A stretch of DNA of 64,000 nt from Anagrus nilaparvatae (GCA_022575985.1 JAKSXM010000007.1:36582501-36646500), one strand, 5' to 3'. Shown: positions 20,584 through 30,839, counted from the first letter of the stretch. The notes: generated by a model from the letters alone, not told the origin. A program made the numbers and translations.

Positions 20584-21495
20584 AATTTATTTGCATGGAA
20601 AATAAATTTATTTTGTTAATTAAGATGAAAAATTTTATTAGTTTTTAAAAATATTTTTATGAAAATATAATTGCTTAATTAAAAGCAATTATAAAAAAGA
20701 TCAATAGGAACAAGAAGAAAATACAAATTTTTATTAGTTGTTAAATTTGTGACGTTTCGATGTGTGCCACATCCTTTTCAAACATTTATTTATTCTGTAA
20801 AAATTATAAACTATAAATACGTACATCGATGTTTACAATTAATTAAAATTTTAACACTTACATAGATCTTAATTACATTGGATATAATTTTATTGATTTT
20901 GTTTAAAATTGTTTTTAAGATGAAAGGTTGAACTAAAAATTTTAAATTAAATTTAGATTTAAAAAATTTTTTTTTTTTTTTTTTTTTTTAAACTTAATTT
21001 TTTGCAAAACTCACTGTGTTTTTTCTTTCATTCTGGTCAATAATTGGGCTATGACCCATTGTCAAAAATATATATGTTTTTTTAATTTATTTAATTTATT
21101 TAAAAAGGTTAAACAAAAAGTAAAGAAATAATTATTGTTGATTTGTTTAGTTTAAAGTACTTGACTGTAAATAATACTATAAATACGTTAATGTTATATT
21201 TATATTCTTTCATGTTATATTTATTAGTTTTTATGTACATATTAAAATAACTTGAAAATCAATTAAAATAAAATTTTTAATTTTAACCCATAATTTTGTT
21301 CAGAAGAAATAAATAAATCACAATACACGTTATTTTTGATTACACACAACTTTTACGTAAATTTATATTAAAAATTTCACACAAGCAAACATTTATTCAT
21401 TAAAAAATACATTATTTACAATTTAAAGAAGATTAGAAATTATAATTTAAAAAAAATGATTATATCTTTGCTATTTCTTCCATATTTTTTGAAAG
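20584..21495. other. AT-rich 3' untranslated part of the old BEL element
   Basis: No coding sequence is visible between the DUF5641 end and the polypurine tract. It contains a 20-T run near 20970. Confidence 0.4.
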
Positions 21496-21499
21496 CAGA

Positions 21500-22480
21500 A
21501 TTAGCATGTTTATTGGTCTAGTTAATACAGTTGTTTAACAACTCTTACTTAACCGTCTTTCCCTGGGCAAATTTCTATAACCTTTGCTTTTGCAACCTTT
21601 TCTCTCACTTAGTTCGTGGGAGATTATTGTCGAAAATTAGTACAATGTCTCCAGTTCTTAAATTATTTTGAGCAATATTCCATTTATTGTTTTATTGTTT
21701 GCAACGATTGCAAATACTTATGCAGCCACCTATTCCACAACTGTTGCAAAAAATTTTGATCTTTTAGCCAAATTAATAACGGGGGTTTTGAATTAAATGA
21801 TTAGGTTCAGGTATAGCATGGCCGGTTTTTTTGATTTTGCAATTAATTGAACAGGATAAAATATTTCTAGATCACTAATATCATCATTCAAAGGCAGGAG
21901 CGGACGCGATTTCAAGCAGGCTTCGACCTATTTTCATAAGGTGTAAAAATTACTAAAAGTAGGAATGTGTTCCCCTAATACCTTTTTTAAAGTTTAGCCG
22001 GTTTAACGGCAGCTTCCCATATGCTACCAAAATTTGGAACAGATGGTAGAATAAAATGCCATTTTAGATTTTCAAATTTCAAAGTATAAATAATTTCTTT
22101 TAAATGATCAGAACCTTTTGTAAATATAAATTTCTCTGGATGCACCGACAATAGTTATACCATTGTCACTATAAATTTCATGACATTCACCCCTAACTGA
22201 AATAAATTGCCTAAAAGCAGTAAAAAAAGTCGAACTATTATAACTTTCTACTAATTCTATATGTACGGCTTTAATAACGAGACATACAAAAATAGCTACG
22301 TACGCGTTATACGTTTTTATACCTCTAATATTAGAAATTATGTTATAAGGTCCTGCATAATCAATACCTGTATAAGTAAAAGCATCAGTACTTGAGTTAA
22401 ACCTAACAGTTAGTAAATTACCTATTTTTTTTATACAAAATAGTACCCCTATACCTAATGCATGTAGTACGATTTCTTAT
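21500..22480 (-). pseudogene. BEL/Pao integrase core and DUF5641 remnant
   Basis: Minus-strand fragments in several frames. Near 22390-22300 there is a stretch corresponding to IDYAGPYN of the integrase core. Near 22260-22180 are AVHIELVESYN and EIYSDNG, around the second catalytic Asp. Near 21650-21540 are VAKAKVIEICPGKDG and VRVVKQLY, typical of the DUF5641 end of BEL polyproteins. Frameshifts and stops make it non-functional. Positions 21502-22075 are duplicated at 29906-30480. Confidence 0.55.
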
Positions 22481-22491
22481 TACTTTTTTAC

Positions 22492-22908
22492 TTAATTGCG
22501 TCCATTGACAATCCAATATTGTTGTCTTATAGTGAAAAGAGTAAGTTTAATACCACCACAGATAGTTTGAATATAGGGAAAATAACGAGTAATCAATAAG
22601 GACAAATTTGATGTGTAAGGGAATATGAAAGGATGCATTTCTTCGAAACCTATTAATGCATTGCATAAACGACCAACTATTCTCAAAAGATTGTCCCTAA
22701 AAAATTGTTCAAGTTTTAAAAGATTATCACTTCTCTTTAACTGATTATTTTTACGCGTTTGATGTATTTGCTTGAAAAAGTAAAAGTATTGTTCCAAATA
22801 TATAAGAGTAAGTTTTGATCTTATTAATTTAAAAATACTCAAAAATATAATTTTTATGGAATTAACTTCAATATAAATATATTTATTTAGTAGGACTAAC
22901 ATATTCAT
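22492..22908 (-). pseudogene. BEL/Pao integrase zinc-binding (H2C2) region remnant
   Basis: 138 open codons. The C-terminal 80 residues, from FFRDNLLRIVGRLCNALIGF and HPFIFPYTSNLSLLITRYFP to GGIKLTLFTIRQQYWIVNGR, match the segment of BEL/Pao polyproteins just before and within the integrase H2C2 domain. The N-terminal part is out of frame. It lies directly upstream (minus direction) of the integrase core remnant. Confidence 0.6.
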
Positions 22909-23277
22909 GAAAATATGTGTTAGAAAACAATTTCGATTTGTTAAGTAATGGGGATTTGAATTTTATTAATAAATTATATATGAATCTTATAACATATCTT
23001 GAAACTATAACCAATTTATTCAAACTGGAAATATTATTAATTAATTCCCAATGAATTTATTGACAATATTAATTTCATGACAATACAAAGTGGATAAAAA
23101 TGAACCTATTTCAACATTATTGGGTTCAGATATCATCTGAAAAGCTTCTGAAGAGTCGTAAAACCATTTTGAACCTTGAAATTACAAATTAAAATTTAAA
23201 AAATAATTAGATTTTAATCCACAGATGCACAGTCAGCGGGATTATCAGCTGATCTAACATGTCTCCTTTGGTATTGC

Positions 23278-23521
23278 GGAACTGCCATTAAAGTAATGTA
23301 GTGGAGTTGTGGATGAGGATAGTGGATAATAAAAATAATAATTACTATAATTATTAGAATTAATTGTGCTAAAAGCCTTTATTGAAATATAATCGGTGTT
23401 GCTAAGAACACGAAAAGGCGCACACTGCCGACCGGGCCAGTTGCCGGAGACGGCGTGCTTATTACTCTTTCTCTCTTTTACACACACATATAATAATTTT
23501 AAATATATCATTTTCTTAACA
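23278..23521 (-). repeat. 3' LTR of the younger BEL element
   Basis: Nearly identical to 28943-29174. On the minus strand it begins TGTTAAGAAAATG and ends near GGCA. It contains a GC-rich block (GCACGCCGTCTC...CGGTCGGCAGTGTGCGCC) and an AATAAA signal (in CAATAAAGG), which the 5' LTR lacks through a deletion of about 12 bp. Confidence 0.75.
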
Positions 23522-23533
23522 TTCTCCCCCCTT
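23522..23533 (-). other. polypurine tract of the younger BEL element
   Basis: On the minus strand, AAGGGGGGAGAA directly precedes the LTR start TGTTAAGA. This is the plus-strand DNA priming site in LTR retrotransposons. Confidence 0.65.
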
Positions 23534-23806
23534 AATTTTGAATACAAAATTTTTTTTTTTAATTTTTATGAAAAATTATATACAATATTATTAAAAAATA
23601 AAAATTGAAATTAATAAAATTAAACCCTTTAAAAATCAAAATTTTAATAATTTATGTACATGCTTATTTTTTTTTAACAAATAAATAAATAAATAGATAA
23701 ATTAAACAATAACACATACACACACAATTGTTATATTATATACAAATAAGAGAGAGTCATATAATTATATATATATTTTTTTTTTTAATTACATATTTTT
23801 TTTAAT

Positions 23807-24469
23807 TTAATCTGACTCATTATTTAAACTGTTAATTAAAATTAATTTATGAATTGGTCTTGTCAATGTTGAAGTAGAAGTTTTTACTTCTACCACCCTT
23901 GTAAGGTCGTCAGGACCTGGGAAGGTTTGTAATATACGGCCAATTGGCCATTTTGAGGGAGGCAAAGTCTCATCAGTAATCAGAACTATATCACCGACAT
24001 TAATATTTTTTGATTTTTCTGTCCATTTTGACCGCACTTGTAGGGTTTGAAGATACTCACAAGACCAAGCCTTCCACCAATTTTGTAAAGGTAATTGTAT
24101 CATTTTATATCTTTGATTGGGTGGAATTTTTGTATTTAAATAATTAGGCTCAGGTATTATATATGAGTTAGACTGTGTTAGTAAGAATGACGGGGATAAA
24201 AAACTTTGATCTGAAGGATCATCAGATAAGGGCACCAGGGGGCGGGAATTCAAGCAAGCTTCGACCTGCTTAAGGAGTGTGTAAAATTCTTCAAACGTTA
24301 GAGTAGTATTACCAATTACTCTGCGTAAATGATGTTTTATCGATTTCACGGCCGATTCCCACAATCCTCCAAAATGCGGCGAGCCTGGAGAATTAAATGA
24401 CCACTTAGTACCCTCTTCGGCTAGTTTACCCAAAAGTCCTTGCATATAGTCTGATGAGGCCATATACAA
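23807..24469 (-). CDS. BEL/Pao integrase C-terminal part with DUF5641
   Basis: 220 residues. It begins within the integrase core: SPHFGGLWESAVKSIKHHLR contains the third catalytic acidic residue in WESAVKS. It continues through EACLNSRPL and FLTQSNSYIIPE, and ends with DUF5641 (SKNINVGDIVLITDETLPPS, then GRILQTFPGPDDLTRVVEV). It overlaps the next upstream fragment by frameshift near 24440. Integrase joins the element's cDNA to host DNA. Confidence 0.8.
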   Translation of the reverse strand: MYMASSDYMQGLLGKLAEEGTKWSFNSPGSPHFGGLWESAVKSIKHHLRRVIGNTTLTFEEFYTLLKQVEACLNSRPLVPLSDDPSDQSFLSPSFLLTQSNSYIIPEPNYLNTKIPPNQRYKMIQLPLQNWWKAWSCEYLQTLQVRSKWTEKSKNINVGDIVLITDETLPPSKWPIGRILQTFPGPDDLTRVVEVKTSTSTLTRPIHKLILINSLNNESD

Positions 24470-24792
24470 TTCTTTAGGGCTTTATCTGCGACGACGAAGG
24501 TAGTACCTTGGTCACTATATAATTCAGAGCATGGACCAGGAGTTGAAGTGAATCGACGAAATGCAGCTAAAAAATCATCGCTGGAGTAACCCGTTACTAA
24601 CTCTAAATGTACGGGTTTTGTGCTCATACATATAAATACACAAAGATAAGCCTTGTAGGTTTTTTCCCCACGACCTCTATATTTAAGAATCTTATAGGGA
24701 CCTGCATAATCTACCCCAGTAGCACGAAAAGGTTTATCAATTTTTTGTACCCTTGGTGAGGGCAAAATACCCATTTTCTGAACTGACCTCAT
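24421..24792 (-). CDS. BEL/Pao integrase core fragment
   Basis: 123 residues. Core motifs include FRATGVDYAGPYKI (first catalytic Asp), YLCVFICMSTKPVHLELV and CSELYSDQGTTFV (second catalytic Asp). The frame breaks after that and the core continues in the 23807-24469 segment, so one indel separates the parts. Confidence 0.8.
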   Translation of the reverse strand: MRSVQKMGILPSPRVQKIDKPFRATGVDYAGPYKILKYRGRGEKTYKAYLCVFICMSTKPVHLELVTGYSSDDFLAAFRRFTSTPGPCSELYSDQGTTFVVADKALKNCIWPHQTICKDFWVN

Positions 24793-25127
24793 TCCACGAT
24801 AACGAATGCATTCGACACATTTGTGAATACGAGATTTAACTTGTTAAGTGTCTTGACTCCTGAGTCTTGACTCCTACCCTTTATTATCCAGAACTCCTGT
24901 CTTAAGGTTGACAGAGTGAGCCTTATTCCACCATGGAAAGTTTTATGATGAAAATAATCATCCAATAAATCCGAAAGTGCACATTTATATGACAAAATTA
25001 GGGGATGTTTCTGATTATAATTAAGGAGAGAAAAATGTAGTCGACCACCTAACCTTAGCAAACCATTGTCTAGAAATGGGTCGAGTCTAGCCAGTCTAGA
25101 TTTTTTAATTTTTACATTGTTTTCCAA
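24789..25127 (-). CDS. BEL/Pao integrase zinc-binding region fragment
   Basis: 112 residues with LARLDPFLDNGLLRLGGRLH, HPLILSYKCALSDLLDDYFH and GGIRLTLSTLRQEFWIIKGR. This is the same layout as 22492-22908 in the older element. A short tandem duplication of the GAGTCTTGACTCCT kind near 24850 disrupts the end before the Cys pair. Confidence 0.7.
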   Translation of the reverse strand: MENNVKIKKSRLARLDPFLDNGLLRLGGRLHFSLLNYNQKHPLILSYKCALSDLLDDYFHHKTFHGGIRLTLSTLRQEFWIIKGRSQDSGVKTLNKLNLVFTNVSNAFVIVE

Positions 25128-25290
25128 AAAGTTAATCTCTTTAGAAAAATGAGCCGTTTGAGTTAAATAAACTTACAATAATTTTGATCTATTTAACTCA
25201 GGAAAACTTACGAAATTTTGGTATTTGATGTCCTCAACATTGAACCAATTAAAATTAAATATTTTTAATTTATTTAGTACATTCTTTTTA

Positions 25291-25722
25291 CTATTTAACG
25301 AAGTGATTATACGAAGTGATTCTTAAAAATTTTCTGAAATCTGAATATTTTTCAATTAAATCCCAGTTTTTTGCAATTTTTTGTTTTATTACGACCTGTT
25401 TACTGACTGCACAATTTAAAGTACTTAAGGAGCCTGTATGGAAATTTTTATAATCCTTAACAAACTGGAAATTACCTTTTATATAGTCATTCCCTTTCCA
25501 CCACAAGGAAAACTTTTCTAGTTGATCTGGAGGAATGCCACGAGAAACACAGTCTGCAGGATTGTCTTTAGAACGAACATGACTCCAATAAGCAGTTGAA
25601 ACTAAAGAATGAATTTTGGAAGCCTTTGTGTGAAACAAACACAGACCATTTTGATGGATGTTCTTTAAGCCAATATAAAACATCTGTGGAGTCAGTAAAT
25701 AAATAAATGTCAACCGAATCAA
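25291..25722 (-). CDS. BEL/Pao RNase H to integrase linker fragment
   Basis: 143 residues. AYWSHVRSKDNPADCVSRGI is the conserved end of the BEL/Pao RNase H region, followed by LEKFSLWWKGNDYI. The first 45 residues are out of frame relative to RNase H; the proper frame nearby reads toward STDVLYWLKEHPSKW. It continues the polyprotein from 25728 after a frameshift. Confidence 0.65.
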   Translation of the reverse strand: MIRLTFIYLLTPQMFYIGLKNIHQNGLCLFHTKASKIHSLVSTAYWSHVRSKDNPADCVSRGIPPDQLEKFSLWWKGNDYIKGNFQFVKDYKNFHTGSLSTLNCAVSKQVVIKQKIAKNWDLIEKYSDFRKFLRITSYNHFVK

Positions 25723-25727
25723 CTACC

Positions 25728-27608
25728 TTAAATCTTTAAGGCTCTTAAAACCTTAACTGTTAATCTTGACAATAAAAGGGCTGCTCTTAACTCCAACTTT
25801 GGTATCGTTAACAGTGGTTTAATGGGCGCGACTTTTGATTTAGCTTGTATTAAATGTATTTTGCTTTGATTATTGAAAGTGACCTTTAAATATATACAAG
25901 CTGCGTAAGCTAGTTTAGAAGCGTCTGCAAAACCAAAAATTTCGTATTTAGCGTTGGGGACATAATTTATCCAACGAGGGATTTTTAATGAATTTAAGCA
26001 ATTTAATTTATTATGCCACTCTAAGAATTGATCTTGTAACTCTTTAGGAAGCCTTTTATCCCATTTTAACTTAGCCAGCCAAAGTTTTTGCATGAAAACC
26101 TTACCTGTGATTAAAACGAGAGCCAGCCAACCTAAAGGGTCAAATAATTTCGAAATGCTAGAGAGTGTATTTCTTTTTGTTATAGATTTACTGTATTCAT
26201 CTAATTTAATGTTAAAGGCAAAAAAAACCTCAGAAGGGTTATAATTCATTCCCAAAACAGAAAAATAATTGTGGACAAAGTCGCAATCAGCTTTTAAAGA
26301 CGGAGGAAAATTTAGCAATGCTTCATTATTTGACATCCACTTATGTAACTCTAGACACCCACTTTTACAAATTTTTATTAAATCAGATTGCTTAGCAAGG
26401 ACTTCTTCTAAGGTGTTGTCACCAGAAATGGTATCATCCATATATGTCTCAGAGTCAATAATTGGGGCTCCTAATGGAAAATTTTTTCCCTCATCTATCG
26501 CTAATTGCTTTAAAACCCGAATCGCTAAAAAGGGGCTGCTAACGACACCATAAGTTACAGTATTTAGCGAGTAAGCTGAGATTTCATCATTAGAATTATA
26601 TCGCCACAAAATTTGCCGATATTTGCGATCTTCTTCATGTACGAGAATCTGACGATACATTTGACGTATATCAGAAACAAAAACATATTTAAAAGTCATC
26701 CAATGAATTAATAATTCTGCCAAGTCAGGTAATAAATTAGCACCAGTATGCTGTAAATCATTCATTGAAATTTTGTTTGAATCCTTGGCAGAACCATTAA
26801 ACACGGTTCTTAATTTTGCAATTATTGCATTTCTTTTTAAGATCCAATGATGGGGTAAGAAATAGTACAATAAATAAAGTAAGAAATGAGTATTTGTCAT
26901 AAATAAAATTAATTTTAAATCAGCTGATGAGGGTTTCGACATTTTTTTTAAAGAAAAAATAGCCATACTTATACTTATATAATAGCCATACTCATATTTA
27001 TCGCATAGTTTGTCCCAAACTATTTTAAAATTGCTATCAGTTAATGAATAGCTTTGGACAAGGCTAGCCGTATCACCTTTAACATGTGTTCTGAGATGCC
27101 TAAGTTTGGTTATATCCGGGACACCTGGTTTATCAACTACTGTAGAACGGAAAATATCGCAAAAGGATTCCCATTCCTTAAAGTTGCCACTAAAGTCTGG
27201 CAATTCAAGTCTTGGGAGACTTTCAAAATCATAATGAACTCTTTTTAATATTGTATGATCGTTATTATTAGTATTATCATTAAATGTAGAATTAAATTGA
27301 TTGTTTGGTGCTGGGGTATGAGCATCCAAATAATCTTGAAACAAACTAAGCTCTTGTAAATATTTTTCATAATAAGTTTCAAAAAGATTTGATGTATAGT
27401 ATGGTTGATCTTTCATGAGATCGGTTACGTTAGTTTGTTTGAACAATTCATGATGATTTTGCTCGAATTTTTGCCAATTATCCTTTAACCCTTGCATTCT
27501 TACCTTACAAGAAGCATAAGACATTTTGTCCCCTTCTTTTTCAAAATTAATGTAAGCCTTTTCAATTCTAGGCATGAGATCATTTTGAGCCAAGATCAGA
27601 TAAGCCAT
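25728..27608 (-). CDS. BEL/Pao gag-RT-RNase H polyprotein with internal deletion
   Basis: 626 residues. Residues 1-205 are the gag-like part, with a DUF1759 stretch (SLPRLELPDFSGNFKEWESF, then LRHLRTHVKGDTASLVQSY). At about residues 206-258 the sequence passes directly to reverse transcriptase at RNAIIAKLRTVFNGSAK. The zinc knuckle, the aspartic protease and the N-terminal RT part are missing, yet the frame stays open. RT catalytic residues remain: Asp313 in VSDIRQMY and YMDD at 389-392. The Pao RNase H region follows (SSISKLFDPLGWLALV, FGFADASKLAYAACIYL). The start ATG is the first in the open frame, about 1.3 kb after the 5' LTR. Confidence 0.8.
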   Translation of the reverse strand: MAYLILAQNDLMPRIEKAYINFEKEGDKMSYASCKVRMQGLKDNWQKFEQNHHELFKQTNVTDLMKDQPYYTSNLFETYYEKYLQELSLFQDYLDAHTPAPNNQFNSTFNDNTNNNDHTILKRVHYDFESLPRLELPDFSGNFKEWESFCDIFRSTVVDKPGVPDITKLRHLRTHVKGDTASLVQSYSLTDSNFKIVWDKLCDKYEYGYYISISMAIFSLKKMSKPSSADLKLILFMTNTHFLLYLLYYFLPHHWILKRNAIIAKLRTVFNGSAKDSNKISMNDLQHTGANLLPDLAELLIHWMTFKYVFVSDIRQMYRQILVHEEDRKYRQILWRYNSNDEISAYSLNTVTYGVVSSPFLAIRVLKQLAIDEGKNFPLGAPIIDSETYMDDTISGDNTLEEVLAKQSDLIKICKSGCLELHKWMSNNEALLNFPPSLKADCDFVHNYFSVLGMNYNPSEVFFAFNIKLDEYSKSITKRNTLSSISKLFDPLGWLALVLITGKVFMQKLWLAKLKWDKRLPKELQDQFLEWHNKLNCLNSLKIPRWINYVPNAKYEIFGFADASKLAYAACIYLKVTFNNQSKIHLIQAKSKVAPIKPLLTIPKLELRAALLLSRLTVKVLRALKI

Positions 27609-28942
27609 GGTCTTGAGATTATTTTATAATTTAAATAATATAAAAAATTTAAAAATTTAAATCCAAAAATTTTTTAATGTCAATGACACAGCTCTAACAC
27701 CGCAAAGACCAGGACTCAAAATAAGAAAAAATAAAAGAAGAAGAAGAAAAAGAAAACAACTATTTCGCTTTAACATAAATTCAACCAATTCATAAATCAT
27801 TACATTATTATTCATCAAAAGCTAAAAATTTTTAGTTTGAAATTGCAAAAAAAAATTATCAAAAAGTAAAAGTTTTATTTAAAAAAAAAAAAATATTGTC
27901 CTTATAAATAATGATTAATAATAAAGAGAGAGAGATATAGTAGTATTTAAATAATACATATGTTTTTTTTTTTTTTTAATTATATAGTAGAAAAAAAAGA
28001 AAATAAAATCTATTATATTAAATATTTGAAAGTTATTATATAAATGTGCATCTAACGTTATGTTTTGCATAAAAATTTATTTGACTGTATTTTTTAAAAA
28101 AAGAAAAAATTTTTAAATATTAAATATGAATCATTTGGAATTTACACAGAATTTAACATTTAAATATTATTTAAATAAGTGAATTTTCATACTTTAAAAT
28201 ATAAACAAATATTAATAATAAAAAAAGAAAAAATTCTTTGTTACATTATATGATGAACAGAAGAGAAAAACCTTGTGAATGTGAACTTCAAATGATGCGC
28301 GCGTCTTACTTCATAAGATGATAAAAAAGATGGCGATGAATAAAATTTGGTTGCGTGTTGATAAACTGCGCGCGTCTTCCTTCATAGGATGATAAAAAAG
28401 ATGGCGATGAATAAAATTTTGTTGTCGACTTCAATATGCTGCGCGCGTCTTCCTACACATATTACGAGAAAAATATGGCGGACCTTCGTTGTAGTTTGCA
28501 AAGAGTTGCGCGCGCCTCTCTTGATGATTATAACGAAAAATTATTCATTTTAAATTTTTAAGGAGAGGTAAAATGCCCGCCAATCCAATAAAAAATCCAC
28601 ATGGTTTTCACTCTTGAATTAGCCAAATTGAATTTTTAAGTTCTTTTATGTAACAATTTTGTATAGGAAAATTTCACTGTGTGCTTGTGAATTTTTTGTA
28701 AACTGTTTTTTGCTCAATTAATTTTGCACAAAAATTTTTTATATTTGATTTGCACAATTTTATCCACTTTATTAAATAACATCACCACACTTATATTTTA
28801 TTTAAAATAAAATTTTCCATTGTCACTAAGTTAAATTATATTAAACTATATAAACAGTTTTAATGGCGCCGGTTCGTTGTTGATGAATTTCAAATTAAAA
28901 ATTTCACTTAATAACACTTTATCTCGAAGGACCAAATATTAA
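27609..28942 (-). other. 5' leader of the younger BEL element
   Basis: Noncoding, AT-rich, between the 5' LTR and gag. On the minus strand TTTGGTCCTTCGAG (about 28935-28922) lies just after the LTR, where the tRNA primer-binding site is expected. A GC-rich tandem repeat occupies 28290-28560. Confidence 0.5.
28290..28560. repeat. four tandem repeats of about 70 bp in the BEL leader
   Basis: TGCGCGCG-type cores occur at about 28296, 28366, 28439 and 28507. Each is followed by TCTTCCTTCATA-like sequence, and the first two by GATGATAAAAAAGATGGCGA. Copies 1 and 2 are most alike; copies 3 and 4 are degenerate. The GC-rich core stands out in the AT-rich leader. Confidence 0.65.
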
Positions 28943-29174
28943 GGAACTGCCATTAAAGTAATGTAGTGGAGTTGTGGATGAGGATAGTGGATAATAAAAA
29001 TAATAATTACAATAATTATTAGAATTAATTGTGCTAAAAAAATAATCGGTGTTGCTAAGAACACGAAAAGGCGCACACTGCCGACCGGGCCAGTTGCTAG
29101 AGACGGCGTGCTTATTACTCTCTCTCTCTTTTACACACACATATAATAATTTTAAATATATCATTTTCTTAACA
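28943..29174 (-). repeat. 5' LTR of the younger BEL element
   Basis: Copy of 23278-23521. Compared with the 3' LTR it lacks about 12 bp including AATAAA, and has CTCTCTCTC in place of CTTTCTCTC. It begins TGTTAAGA on the minus strand at 29174. Confidence 0.75.
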
Positions 29175-29177
29175 TTT

Positions 29178-29880
29178 GGGCTTTTGGAACTAGGTCATAA
29201 ATTTTTGAACATTGATTGTCAATGAAAGTAGTCCATTTAAGAGGATGAGCCAAGACAAAACGTCTTTGAAATCACTTCATAAAAGTATAATTTGTTAACT
29301 TTATTTCGTCAACTATTTAGTTAATTAGTTTTGACAATAAAACTACTGCCATCAGTTCTAATTCGGGAATTGTTAAAATCTTTTTAATTGGTGAAACTTT
29401 AGTTTTTGCTTGCAATAAAGATATAAAATACTTTTCCTTATACTTTTCCTTTTTTTACAATTCTCAAATAGACTACTGCAGCATATGCGAATTTGGATGC
29501 ATCAGCAAAACCATGGATCTGAACTACGTCATCTCCGGGATTAAAATTCAACCAGTGATTGAAATTTAAAGTATTGAGGCACTTTTTTGCTGAAACTATT
29601 ACAAGAGATAGCCAGCCGAGAGGAACAAAAATTTTTGAAACATTGGATCGTATTACTCGTTTGCAAATTGGTTTATTGACTTTTGAAAAATCAACTAGAT
29701 CAATTTTGAAGAAAAAGTAATCATCTTTGGGAGAACATTGCAAACCTAAAACTGCTAAACTAAAATTACTGTTAAAATCTATCCCAGATTTGTCTGCTCT
29801 ATCACACAAGCCTACCTCTTCTAATAATTTACTATCATTGGATAAGAACTTATATAGCTCAAATCCTCCCAACCTACAAA
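29178..29880 (-). pseudogene. old BEL element: RT end and RNase H fragment
   Basis: The main open piece is 29438-29872. Its end, FNPGDDVVQIHGFADASKFA followed by YAAVVYLRI, matches the Pao RNase H region; SKIFVPLGWLSLVIVSAKK precedes it. Below 29438, KTKVSPIKKILTIPELELMA-like sequence continues in another frame, then FIDNQCSKIYDLVP up to the insertion site. It is truncated at the upper end near 29890, where a duplicated integrase block begins. Confidence 0.65.
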
Positions 29881-29905
29881 TTTCCCTTAAATGTTTTAAT
29901 GGTCT

Positions 29906-30480
29906 AGTTAATGTTTATTGGTCTAGTTAATACAGTTGTTTAACAACTCTTACTAAACCGTCATTCCCTGGGCAAATTTCTATAACCTTTGCTTTTGCAA
30001 CCTTTTCTCTCACGTAGTTGGTGGGAGATTATTGTCAAAAATTAGTACAATGTCTCCAGTTCTTAAATTATTTTGAGCAATATTCCATTTATTGTTTTAT
30101 TGTTTGCAACGATTGCAAATACTTATGCAGCCACCTATTCTACAACTGTTGCAAAAAATTTTGAACTTTTAGCCAAATTAATAACGGGGGTTTTGAATTA
30201 AATGATTAGGTTCAGGTATAACATGAGCCGGTTTTTTTGATTTTGCAATTAATTGAACAGGATAAAATATTTCTAGATCACTAATATCGTCATTCAAAGG
30301 CAGGAGCGGACGCGATTTTAAGCAGGCTTTGACCTGTTTTAATAAGGTGTAAAAATTACTAAAAGTAGGAATGTGTTCCCCTAAAACATTTTTTTAAAGT
30401 TTAGCCGGTTTAACGGCAGCTTGAAAATTTGGAACAGATGGTAGAATAAAATGCCACTTTACATTTTCCATATATCTTTG
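29906..30480 (-). repeat. second copy of the old BEL integrase C-terminal/DUF5641 block
   Basis: Nearly identical to 21502-22075, from TATTGGTCTAGTTAATACAG to GGAACAGATGGTAGAATAAA. It has scattered substitutions and small indels, including loss of the CCCATATGCTACC segment. It lies upstream of the RT/RNase H fragment in the minus direction. It therefore belongs to another copy or a rearranged duplicate, not to one intact element. Confidence 0.75.
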
Positions 30481-30511
30481 TAGATTTATTGATTTATATT
30501 AAATTAAGGTT

Positions 30512-30800
30512 TCACTATTAGCATAGAATAATATTACTGCGTATAGAAAAACAGTTCTTATGTATTTTATTTCACCGAGTTGGCGCAACTTCTAATTATT
30601 TCTGTTGCGCCAACACCGATTTTATCTCAAGTCAAGCGCTAGTTTACTTACATTTATTATATAGCAGCTGCCTAAAAACAAAAGAAAGATTAGTAAAGAG
30701 GGGGAAATAGAGGCTCATTTTTAATTAAAATTCAAGCGGAAAAAAATACATAAGAACTGTTTTTCTATACGCAGTAATACTTATTCTATGCTATTAGTGA
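30512..30800. mobile_element. MITE with 52-bp terminal inverted repeats
   Basis: Left end TCACTATTAGCATAGAATAA; right end, in reverse complement, TCACTAATAGCATAGAATAA. Both continue through ACTGCGTATAGAAAAACAG to TATGTATTTT. No coding sequence lies inside. An internal palindrome has perfect 11-bp arms, GTTGGCGCAAC (30579-30589) and GTTGCGCCAAC (30604-30614). The target duplication is not clear. Confidence 0.75.
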
Positions 30801-30839
30801 TAATTATGACTTTATAAATGATTATTTAATTTATTTATA

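Larger units (their letters stand above)
20290..23277 (-). mobile_element. old BEL/Pao element, 3' portion (integrase to LTR)
   Basis: Minus-strand remnant of a BEL/Pao retrotransposon. From high to low coordinate it holds the RNase H to integrase linker with SADNPADC at about 23245, integrase zinc-binding and core regions, a DUF5641 C-terminus near 21550-21650, an AT-rich tail and a polypurine tract plus LTR. It is interrupted at 23277 by the younger BEL insertion. Its RNase H and RT part resumes above 29178. Confidence 0.6.
23278..29174 (-). mobile_element. younger BEL/Pao retrotransposon inserted in the old one
   Basis: Two direct repeats (LTRs at 23278-23521 and 28943-29174) flank gag, RT, RNase H, integrase and DUF5641 coding sequence on the minus strand. 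The expected polypurine tract and primer site adjoin the LTRs. Its insertion separates the old element's SADNPADC region from its upstream RNase H part, which fixes the order of events. GGAAC is found at both outer borders (23278-23282 and 29186-29190), but 11 extra bases lie next to the upper one, so the target duplication is unclear. The coding region carries an internal deletion and frameshifts. Confidence 0.8.
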
